This document shows, in pieces, positions 1 through 8,855 of a stretch of 16,934 nucleotides of DNA. The translations under genes were made by a program, and so were the position numbers. The DNA lies in assembly GCA_000447185.1 (NCBI GenBank), contig KE646953.1, forward strand, positions 1 through 16,934. Direction: 5' to 3'. Every line of letters starts with the position of its first letter. Position 1 is the stretch's first letter. A model generated the notes under the pieces. That model searched no databases. It saw nothing but the letters and a program-made list of their open reading frames with translations, and had not been told where the DNA came from. This DNA is from Vairimorpha apis BRL 01. Its lineage: Eukaryota > Microsporidia > Nosematidae.

Positions 1-48
1 AATATTTAAATTTTAAGTCTATCATTATTATCTTCATCTTGGTTATAT

Positions 49-297
49 TCAATTAATATATTTTTTCTTTTTAATACTATTAACATGTTCAAATATTGAT
101 GAATTATCATAAACAAATTCTTTAATAGTATTCAAATTATTATATTTAGATTTTTTAGATTCATTCGATAATTTTTTTTTATTTTGAACCTCAATTTTAT
201 TATTTTTACAATTACAATCTTCATTTTTTAAAATTGTACAATCAACATATATGATAAACATAAATAATGAAAATGTATAATATGATAACCCATACAT
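49..297 (-). CDS. Small hypothetical protein with signal-like N-terminus
   Basis: Open frame of 82 residues from an ATG at 295-297. Residues 1-20 are hydrophobic and aromatic (MYGLSYYTFSLFMFIIYVDC) and look like a signal peptide or membrane anchor. The rest is Lys/Asn/Ser-rich with Cys at 20, 28 and 30. I do not recognise a family. The stop at 49-51 may be artificial. If the frame is changed in the T6 run at 61-66, reading continues through an acidic stretch (EYNQDEDNNDRLKI) to a TAA at 6-8, giving a protein of about 97 residues. No C-rich start signal lies upstream. An open frame of this length is only marginally unexpected at this base composition, so the gene call is tentative. Confidence 0.4.
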   Translation of the reverse strand: MYGLSYYTFSLFMFIIYVDCTILKNEDCNCKNNKIEVQNKKKLSNESKKSKYNNLNTIKEFVYDNSSIFEHVNSIKKKKYIN

Positions 298-1194
298 ATA
301 TTAATTTTTTGTTTGTTTATAATAATTATGTTTAAAATATTCAAATTTTGTCATTTAAATTATTAAATTAAAAATATAAATATTTTACAATAGAAATTTA
401 TTAAATTTGTTTTTAAATATTTTTAACACAATTTCAAATTATATTTTTTTATTTTATTTTAATTATTTTGATCAATATAAATACATTAAATAAAAAAATA
501 TTTTTCGTTGAATATTCATTTATTTACTATTTTTTATACTTACTTTTTTCTAATAAATTATTGTAACATTATTTATTAAACTTAAAATTTAAAATTTTAA
601 TTTTACATAATTTGGTTTAAAATTTACATAATTCTTTTACGATTTTAAAAAAAATTAACACATGTATTAAGGTACTATGTTCTTTAAATTTTAAGTTTTA
701 ATAAATAATTTTAAAAATTAAATATTTCAATAGTAAAAATATTTACGTATTTATGTATATAATTTTTTTGATAGATGTTTAAAATTATACGCGTTTACAT
801 TTATGAAAAAAAAATATAAAAGATTAAAATATTTGTATTTTTAATACTGGTATTTAAGATAAAATATTAATTATAAAATATATTAAAATATTTTTTGTTT
901 TTAGATATTTTAATTATTAAATTTTAATTTACGTTTAGTGAGAAAATATTATTACAGTTTTTTGAATAAAATTGCATTTAATATTTTTAATAATAATGAC
1001 TAATTATTTAAAAATTGCTATATTTTATAAAAACCTTAAATAATATTTAATTACTAAATGTAATTAAAATATTTTTTTAATTTAAATGTGTCAAATTTAG
1101 TTTAAATATATTAAAGAGAATGATAATTCATTAAATTTAATTATTTTAAAATTTATGTAATAAAAATAAAAATTAAAACTTTTTTACTATAATT
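298..1194. other. AT-rich intergenic stretch without a recognisable gene
   Basis: About 900 bases dominated by A/T runs. All frames are closed by frequent TAA codons. The only structure seen is the inverted-repeat unit at 568-709. Confidence 0.7.
568..709. repeat. MITE-like inverted-repeat unit (26/27-bp arms, 89-nt spacer)
   Basis: The left arm at 568-593 and the right arm at 683-709 are reverse complements over their full length, apart from one extra T in the right arm. The right arm begins TTTAAATTTTAAGTTT and ends AATAAATAAT. The 89-base spacer carries an 11-base direct repeat (TTTACATAATT). A match of this length is far beyond chance even at this AT content. The unit could be a short non-autonomous DNA transposon or simply a long hairpin. 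No coding capacity and no clear target duplication were found outside the arms, and no second copy was noticed in the window. Confidence 0.5.
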
Positions 1195-1378
1195 TATTAT
1201 TTTCGTTCTTCAAAAAATACTTGTTTTTTAAATAATAACAAGCTTTGAATCTCCCTAATTGGAAAATAACTGTCTGTGATGAAATCTTCATTTTTTTTTG
1301 TAAAAAGTGTGAAGTATTGCATCCATTTATGTACGAATAGTACAGTCGGTCTGTTAAAATGGAAAACAATTAGAGAAA

Positions 1379-2455
1379 TGGTTTTATAAGGGTTTAACGT
1401 ATCTGATCTCGAAAGGTACGTCGACACATGGTAGTCACTTCAGACCTATCATTTGTATGTCTTATCTTTAAAAATTGACTACGAAATGCGCAACCAAGGT
1501 TATACAACTAATAGTTGATTAAGAGAATTTTCGTATGAAAACCAGATGGTACTGTTAGACAGGTACAAGATGCTAAAAAACAGGCTATGATCAATATAAC
1601 AGTCAATAAAGAACATGGGAACACATTGAAGACCATGTGGATTGATTTTAAAAAAGCATAAGACTCAATAGACAACTATTACTTGCTAGAATGTATTAGT
1701 AAGATAAAGTTTCCTATATGGATAAGAGAATTTCTTGAAGCCATGATCAAGAAGTGGCATATTGAAGTTGGAAGTGGAAATAATATTTGAGAAACAAATT
1801 GAGAGAGGAATAATAAAAGGAGACTCATTATCATCTTTATTATTTGTCTTATGCATGGATCCCTTGAGCAGGAAACTGAACTCGGTGTTCCCTAAAGTAG
1901 ATGTCAAAATGCAGGGAAAAAGTTACATAACCAATCATCTTCTCTTTATTGACGATTTAAAACTCCTGGACAAATCTGAATACAACCTCAAGTTAATGAA
2001 TGAAGAGACTAAAAAATTCTTTATGACTGTAGGACTTGAGTGTAACCGTGAAAAATCCGCAACTAACTATACAGGTTGAAAATGATGCAGTGATACTGGA
2101 AGGACACCAAGGATATAAATACTTAGGTATTACCGAGTATGCATCTAGTATAATCAAGAGAGAGACTTTCGATATAGTCAGGGACGAGATACTAGCAAGA
2201 GTTGAAAAACTATGCAAAACAAAGCTCAATGGAAAGAACATACTTCGAGCCATCAATGAGCATGCAGTATTGGTGATTAATTACCATATTGAATTAGTAA
2301 AACTCGAACCAGAGGATTTTAGAAGTCTCGATCACGACATTCGACAAGTGCTAACCAATTACCAAGTTCACTTGCAACCAGCATGTAAGGAACGACTATA
2401 CTTACCAAGAGCAGAAATGGGAAGAGGACTTGTAAATATTGAACATTATAGTTAG
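1379..2455 (+). pseudogene. Reverse transcriptase domain of the R2/R4-like element, broken
   Basis: Fragments read WFYKGLTYL and FRPIICMSYL (from 1379, frame closed by TAA at 1469-1471 and 1520-1522). Next comes GTVRQVQDAKKQ to WIDFKKA, then a TAA at 1659-1661 where the tyrosine of RT motif A (KAYD) is expected, then DSIDNYYLLECI. From 1762 the next frame gives GIIKGDSLSSLLFVLCMDPL (motif B region, with Ser where Pro is usual) and LLFIDDLKLL, the catalytic Asp-Asp box (GAC GAT at 1951-1956). From 2036 a further frame gives YKYLGITE, KLNGKNILRAINEHA and ERLYLPRAEMGRGLVNIEH. The catalytic box survives, but at least three frameshifts and nonsense codons prevent a functional product. Three frames carry one protein family in order, so this is one decayed gene rather than several small ones. 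Confidence 0.85.
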
Positions 2456-2624
2456 ACTTTATTTTTAACAATTTTAATGTTTTTAAAAAATCAAAAAATA
2501 TTTCTTTAAGGCAGGAGATTATTCTAAAATAGAAGAAGAGAACTCTTCAAACATAGCGTTGATATAAAGATATCTAAAAATTAAAAATAGTTCAAACTGA
2601 GACATCTTTCTAAAAACACTAGTA

Positions 2625-3590
2625 GAAGCACAAAAAGCTATCCTTTACAACAAAACTGATAAACGAACCAATCGTAAAAAGTTGTTTAAAGCAAGAACAT
2701 ATGATCTAGTAAGTATTTAAGGACTCTTCTACATGGCTTATAACCCGAACCAAACATGCTATATCTGAAGCAATTTTATTGCTTTCTACAGGATAAAAAA
2801 TATTTTTATGCACAAGAAGTGCTTTGCACTCATTGAAGGTCACATAGAAAGACAGTGGACCATCTAGCTACAAGATTGATCGTATGTTAGGTTTTGAATA
2901 TATGAGACGACATATAGAAATGATTAGATGTATACATCTTTTACTATGTAGAAAATATGGATTTAAAAAAACCAATAAGATCAGAAGCCATTCATTACAA
3001 AAAGTTATAGAAATGATCAGTCGGAGATCCGAGTTGATACTCGATTTGTTACTGACATTAAAGTCAGCCATAATAAGATTGATATCAAGGTAATATACAA
3101 AAAAGAGGGAAATTCTTATAGTAGAGGTTGGAATAACCAATCAGGATCGACTTTCATTTGTCGAAATTGAAAAACTTAGAAAATATGACCTACTTGCAAA
3201 TGAACTTGGTATAATACATAAGTGTAAGACAAGGATAGTATCATATGTGATGACATGGGACAATGTGGTGACTAAATACCACAAAATACATATAAAATGC
3301 TAGAAATTCAACCAAACTTTAAGGCATATATACTGTGATTTGTTCTAAAAAAAATTAGAGTCTATCTCTCTAGAGCGAAGACGAGGACACGGTTGGAGTG
3401 AAGCTGGAGAGGATGAGATAGGAGATGCATGGAGAAACTATTAATACGAAAACTATATGAAGTTAATATTATTGAGGAAGCGAAACCAAAACGTTATGAA
3501 AATAAAATGTCCCTTAAAGATAAGAGTAAAGAAAAACATGGTGAGAAACGAATAGTAAATCTCAATGATAAAAATATTAATGTCAATTAA
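2625..3590 (+). pseudogene. Linker, zinc-finger and REL-endonuclease remnant of the same element
   Basis: The linker appears from about 2625 (EAQKAILYNK, RKKLFKARTYDL). A finger region follows: CTH with TGA at 2834-2836 replacing the next Cys, then TVDHLATR. A one-base loss then shifts the frame to MLGFEYMRRH and RCIHLLLCRKYGF (2884 onward). The endonuclease shows NKIDIKV around Asp codon 3081-3083, where the family usually has Pro before Asp. After another frame change come ILIVEVGI with Glu codon 3124-3126, then EKLRKYDLLANELG and SYVMTWDNVVTKYHK. A final open piece of 53 codons (3429-3590, ending at TAA 3588-3590) probably belongs to the C-terminus. The region has several stops and cannot be active. 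Confidence 0.75.
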
Positions 3591-3600
3591 ACAAAAATGA

Positions 3601-5095
3601 ATTAGATGAATATTATAACCCAATAAAATACATTATATTTAAATATCAGTGTTTATTTATTATTTCATTTGATGAATTATTTATTTATTAATGATTTTTG
3701 AATTTCATTTAAAAATAATTTCATTATTTAATTTGTAATTGTCAGAAATAATTAAAAATGTTTTAACTTGATTTAAATTATAAAATTATCTCCTTTAATT
3801 CGTAAAAGAAAAATATATGAAAAACAATTATTATATCTGTTAAAGGTATATATTTTTTGGTAAGAATATTTGCAAAAAGATGATTGTTTAAAAAAGTATA
3901 ATTTTTATTTTATACTGTTTAACTGTAATAATGAAAAATTAACTAATCTGTAGACAAACTATTTTAGTTTTATAAAAAATAATATGTATTTTACTTTTTA
4001 AAAAAATTGATATATGTTTAAAAATGTTATTAAAATCAATTTCAATATATAGATCATATTTTGATCAATGTTGTATTATAAATTTAAACTTAGGAAATCA
4101 ATAATAGATTTACTTTGAACTTGTTGAATCATATTGAGACATATATTTTTATATGATAAAATACTAAGAATGTGAAAGAACTTATAAAAAGAATATTTAA
4201 TAATAATTGTTTTAAATTTTATACAGAATAAATAATTATTTTATAAGTATATTTAATTATTTTTTGCAAAATGAAACAAATGATAATTGTAAGGAAATTT
4301 CAATTAAGATTTATAATATAGAAAAAGTATAACAATAAAATTTTAAAAAACTTTTTTTTTATTTAAGAATTAAGAAATATTTAAATAAAAAGATCTTTGT
4401 AAAACCATTTAAAAAATTTATTTAATAATAAAATTTCATAAAAAATAAATTTTTAGAAAAGGAAAAGATATTGAATTTTGAGACTTTTTTAGACATTATT
4501 TGTTATTTATTTGATACTTATATACGTTTTAATGTAAATGTATTTCAGAATTATCATAAATTTTTCCTAATTTCATCTTCAATTTATATTAAGTTTGTAA
4601 TGTATATTATATTTTATCAAATAAAAACTATATATTCAGTGTAAAATTAATTTTGTAATTAATTATTATTTTTTAACAAGATTAAATATAAGCTTTTTAA
4701 ATCATAATTTTTTTCGTAATATTATCTTATAAAAAAGATTAATTAAAAATTTTTTAATATAAATATAATTTTTAAAAAATTAAAAATGATTATTGTTTAA
4801 GGTATAAAATCAAAAAAATTTAATAAAAAACGAGAATCATTATTTTTATGTAAAGCTTATCAATCTTAAATTAAATTCCAATATATAAATGAATATTACA
4901 TGATAAATAAAATTGATATTTAATAAAATCGCTATAATTAAATTTAAAATTATCTTAAAAATATTTACTTTTTATTATTAATTTTACTAATTTATTTTTT
5001 ATTTCTAATACTTATAAAAATATTTTGATATTAAATTTAAAATCAAAAAAAATTAAATTATTTATTTTAAATAATTTTTTAAATTATACTTTTTA
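3601..5095. other. AT-rich intergenic stretch, nothing recognised
   Basis: About 1.5 kb of A/T runs with dense stops on both strands. No repeat, RNA gene or persuasive coding relic was seen. Short open stretches, for example around 4010-4110, are within chance expectation at this composition. Confidence 0.65.
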
Positions 5096-5117
5096 TTGAA
5101 CAAAAAATCCCTTTTAT

Positions 5118-6295
5118 ATGGATAGGAAATTTTATAAAGTAAAAAATAGGACGATCAATTTGAAAAAAAAATGTCAAATCTTCAGTAAATATCTGTAACA
5201 TGATAACAAAGGAAAACAATATAAATTGATCGGAAATTAAAATTAAATAAAAAATTTTCCAAAATGTATGCATATATTAAATAGACTAATTTGTAAATGC
5301 AAAAAAAGTTGTTTTAGTAAAATGAAATAATTTGTAGAATCATTACTTCAAAAATGTTCAATATATATTTAAGCAACGTTTTTACAAATACTTTTATAAA
5401 TTGTAATTAATTTAAAAATAGTATGCAGTCTAGAAATGTAGATAATTTATTGGGATTAACAAGATATGATTATTTTGAAAAAAATGAAATACATACAGAT
5501 GTTTTTAAAAAAATCATTAATTTTTTTTGTCTAAATAAAATGAAGAAATCTTATTTTAAATGCTATTTTTTTTTTTTAGAGATAGATGCAAAGAAAATAA
5601 AGATTGTAAAAAGTTTAAATTTTATTTGAAACAATCAAAATGCAGTTTAAATAGACGACATACGGCATATTTTATAATTAAAACATTTTTATATAAAATA
5701 CAATGCCAAAAATAATTATTTAAAAGATCAATTTTGTTTCCTATTTATTATGATACTAATGATAATATTTCGATAAAACTCTTAAATAATGCCACTGAGA
5801 AGATAAATAATAATTCTTTTTTAATTAATAAAAAACAAGATAAACAAATTTAAGCATTTTATCTAATAATATTTTTTATATAAAAAAATTTATAAATTTA
5901 AAATCACAAAAATCTTTTATTATTTTCAAAACTGATCTTTTTAATGTATTTATAAATAATTTTTTATCAGATTTTACTTTACTATCAAAAGAAGAGAGAT
6001 TCCAAAGTAACACAAACCAAATAGAAAAAAAACGATTAAGTATATATCATAAGATTAACAACAATGAATTGATTTATCCAATATATTTAAACCTTTATCT
6101 GAAAAAAATATTGCAAATTCTAAAACTCTTTTTCTTTGTAAACTAAATTATATTACAAATCAAAAAATAATTTTTAAAACTTGCAGTATATTATCAGTTT
6201 TTATAATAATATCATACATATTTTATAAGTATTTAAAGATCAGCAAAAATTTCGCTATATTTACAATTTTACTATTTTTAACCTACATGTTTTAG
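5118..6295 (+). pseudogene. Broken gene for an unrecognised protein with two C-terminal membrane segments
   Basis: A chain of open stretches in successive + strand frames looks like one former gene. The ATG at 5118-5120 follows CCC at 5109-5111 and opens MDRKFYKVKNRTINL, but this frame has several TAA codons. The clear part starts at 5423: MQSRNVDNLLGLTRYDYFEK up to the T12 run at 5566-5577. A frame change there continues into a Cys/Lys-rich stretch (RCKENKDCKKFKFYLKQSKC), an in-frame TAA near 5713, and LFKRSILFPIYYD. The next frame is open for 100 codons (5844-6146) without an ATG. A last frame, open from 6068, ends at TAG 6293-6295 with two hydrophobic segments (ILSVFIIISYIF and FAIFTILLFLTYMF). 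All the shifts in the clear part have the same sense, one base missing. The family is not recognised. The part before 5423 is the least certain. Confidence 0.5.
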
Positions 6296-7751
6296 TATGT
6301 TCTTTGTTAATATCTTATTAAAATTTTTTTTAAGATAATTATTTTAAGCATTAGCATTTTTTTTTGAATCACGTTTCATAAATCAAAACAATGTATAAAT
6401 GTTTAATATAAATCAATATTAAAGTAAACTTTCCTTTTATTTTTGTGGTCTTTATTATTAACTATTTAAATTTTTAACGTACTCAAATATATTTGAATTT
6501 TTTTTACATTTAATTTTTCTGTGTGATATTTTTAATTATAATTTTTTTTATTATATACTTTTAAATCAACTTTTTTTATTCACAAAACTATAAAATATTT
6601 TTCAAATAATGACATTTTTGTACAAAATTTATCAAAATTGAAAAAACTATTCATTTGATATTTAGATGATAAACTATATACTTTAATTTGCATATCATGG
6701 AAAAATGCTAAAAATTAACATTAGAAATGATTATATTTAAACTAAATAAATTCTTATTATTTTAAGTATTACATAAAAATAATGGGGAAACAAAAATGAA
6801 ATTTATGCACAAAATATACATAAAAACCAAAAAAATTTATCGTTATCTTATAAATATATAATATTATCAATGTTTTATTTTTAAAAATAATTTCAATAAT
6901 TTAAGATAATAACACAATTTAAAATAAAAATAATTTTGACTAATTTTTTTTGTAATATTGCGTTAAATAATATCAATTAGAATTTATGCTTCTTTTTTAA
7001 TATTTGTTTATATGTGTTCAATAATCGTATATTGTTGTAATAAAAAAATAAATGTTAAGTGCATTTATTTAAAATAAAACAATAAATATAACATATACAC
7101 AAAAATAAACAGCTTAGAGAACATTTTATTAAAAAATAGTAGACAACATTTTGTTGAGATATTAATTTTATATAATTGCAAAGATAGACATTAAATTAAA
7201 TTATCTCAAATCATATACTAACATAGATTGAAGTTAGAAAAGAAACAACTTTTTTTGGAAGCGTTCATATCTTTTGATATTTTAAAACAATTAAAGTCAT
7301 AGCAATATTTTAAACATAAGAATTGGCGAATTATTAGGTTTGATAGATTTATACAATATAATATGGTGCTTTAAGTAAGTAAATAAGCCTTTTAACATTA
7401 AAAAAACTTAATATTTATAAACGAAAAAAAAATAAAAGTTCTATCACTTAATAATACTTTTGTATATATTTTAACGAATTACAGAACAGGAAACAGGATA
7501 TATAAATTAATATTAATATAAAAGCATTAATAATAATTTTATAAATAAAGTCATAAAAATTTTTTTGTTTAATAAAAATATCATAATAGAATTTTTATAA
7601 ATATTAAATAACAGCACACTTTAATTTATAATATATTGTAAATATGCATATTTAATTATCAATATTCAAATATACAATTATTATTAAAAAAAAATTTATA
7701 ATTAAATTCAAAATTTGATATTTAAAAATAGAATTATTAAAAAAAAATAAT
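6296..7751. other. AT-rich stretch with only doubtful coding traces
   Basis: No intact gene. Slightly richer patches at 6554-6718 (55 codons with one TGA), 6783-6884 and 7222-7374 (51 codons with one TAG, containing EKKQLFLEAFISFDILKQLK) read like protein, but stretches of this length are common by chance here. Treat them as possible relics only. Confidence 0.5.
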
Positions 7752-8855
7752 TTATTCTATAATTAAACTCTTAATATCTATTAAATTACTTTCAAACATC
7801 TTATTTTTTGATTCAATTATCACTTTTATTTTCATTAATGATTTATTAAGACAAAAAATTCTTTCTATGAATATAAAAATTTTATCTTTAGTAGAATAAA
7901 GTAAAAAATCATTTTCTTTGTTACCATTTTGGTCAAAAACATAAATTGATAAATTACCATTTTCATCAAGCTTTACATTATTTATGTTAAATTCTATTTC
8001 AAAGCCAATAAAAAAATTACTAATGATTGTATTATTAAATTCTATAAAATTATATACTTTATATATGTATTTGTTATTTGTATAGTATCCTAATATATTT
8101 TCTATGTCCGTAAGTAAACAACTTAAACAAAAATTTTTAGATGCATTTGTAATTTGTTCACCTTTTAATGAATGATATCTTTGCATCACTATATTTTCAT
8201 CATAATTTTCACTAAAATTTTTTAATGATTCGTAGATTGTATTAAATGTAATTATATTATTACTATTTATTATATTTTTTAAAATATCAAAAATATCGTA
8301 TATTTTTTCAAGTGTTTTGTTAAAATATAAAAGGGGACAATTTTTAAACATTGATACTAATGAAATTCTCGGTTCTTCTAAAATTGTATCAATTATGTTC
8401 AAAATTAAACTTTTGTTGTTATTAATTTTTGATTGTAAATAGTTTTTCCAAATAAATTTACTAAAATTAAAAATATTTTGAACTTTTATTTTTTGATGAT
8501 TATCATTTTCGCATTCGATTTTTAAATTTGGATTTATTTCAACAATTGAAAAATTATCATTTATTTTGATATTGTAATCACACATTTCTAATACATTGCT
8601 AGATTCAAACATATAAATACGATTTTCTGTATATCTATCGTCATCTTTTATAATTCTATAGAAAAACAATTTTGCAAAATCATTAGAACCATTGTAAAAT
8701 GTTTTATTGTAGTTTGTTTTCAAATTTAAATAATCTTTTAAAAATGTATATGATAATATACTTGTATTTGAATTATCAAATACTGTTAAATTTTTATATT
8801 TTAGTTTCAAATTTACTAATTCTAAAGACAACAATACTTTTATGAAGAAAAACAT
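7752..8855 (-). CDS. Hypothetical protein, 367 residues, intact
   Basis: Uninterrupted frame from ATG 8853-8855 to TAA 7752-7754. At this base composition such a length cannot be chance. No upstream in-frame ATG is available, and TCTCC directly precedes the start. The N-terminus (MFFFIKVLLSLELVNL) is hydrophobic but carries Lys and Glu, so it is at best a weak signal peptide or anchor. The body is Asn/Lys/Ile-rich and mixes charged and hydrophobic residues. It has six scattered cysteines, including a CLSC pair in NFCLSCLLTDIENILGYY. The C-terminal third (SNFFIGFEIEFNINNVKLDE onward) alternates polar and hydrophobic residues as beta strands would. No known domain is recognised. The gene stands alone, with more than 1 kb of empty DNA on each side. 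A lineage-specific, possibly secreted protein is a guess. Confidence 0.8.
   Translation of the reverse strand: MFFFIKVLLSLELVNLKLKYKNLTVFDNSNTSILSYTFLKDYLNLKTNYNKTFYNGSNDFAKLFFYRIIKDDDRYTENRIYMFESSNVLEMCDYNIKINDNFSIVEINPNLKIECENDNHQKIKVQNIFNFSKFIWKNYLQSKINNNKSLILNIIDTILEEPRISLVSMFKNCPLLYFNKTLEKIYDIFDILKNIINSNNIITFNTIYESLKNFSENYDENIVMQRYHSLKGEQITNASKNFCLSCLLTDIENILGYYTNNKYIYKVYNFIEFNNTIISNFFIGFEIEFNINNVKLDENGNLSIYVFDQNGNKENDFLLYSTKDKIFIFIERIFCLNKSLMKIKVIIESKNKMFESNLIDIKSLIIE

Larger units (their letters stand above)
1195..3600 (+). mobile_element. Decayed, 5'-truncated non-LTR retrotransposon, R2/R4-like (RT plus restriction-like endonuclease)
   Basis: This block has visibly higher G+C than its flanks and fragments of one polyprotein in the expected order: reverse transcriptase, a long linker, a CCHC-type finger and a restriction-enzyme-like endonuclease. 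That order is typical of the R2/R4 (REL-endonuclease) class of non-LTR elements, which occur in microsporidia and in animals. The N-terminal part is missing or unreadable before about 1379, as expected for 5' truncation by incomplete reverse transcription. Reading the polyprotein needs several frame changes and meets many stops, so the copy is dead. The right edge is taken near 3600, where composition returns to plain A/T. No target-site duplication could be assigned. Confidence 0.85.

Noticed and set aside
1187..1427. Two overlapping minus-strand ORFs at the left edge of the retroelement
   Set aside because: They are antisense shadows. The + strand carries RT-like sequence from about 1379 and the two ORFs have no known motif.
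1686..2256. Minus-strand ORFs of 73 and 87 residues
   Set aside because: They lie antisense to the reverse transcriptase, whose motifs are recognisable on the + strand.
2868..3140. Minus-strand ORF of 90 residues
   Set aside because: It is antisense to the finger and endonuclease remnant of the retroelement.
5079..5273. Minus-strand 64-residue hydrophobic ORF
   Set aside because: Its length is expected by chance. The Phe/Ile/Leu content is the antisense of a Lys-rich + strand stretch that follows a CCC-ATG signal.
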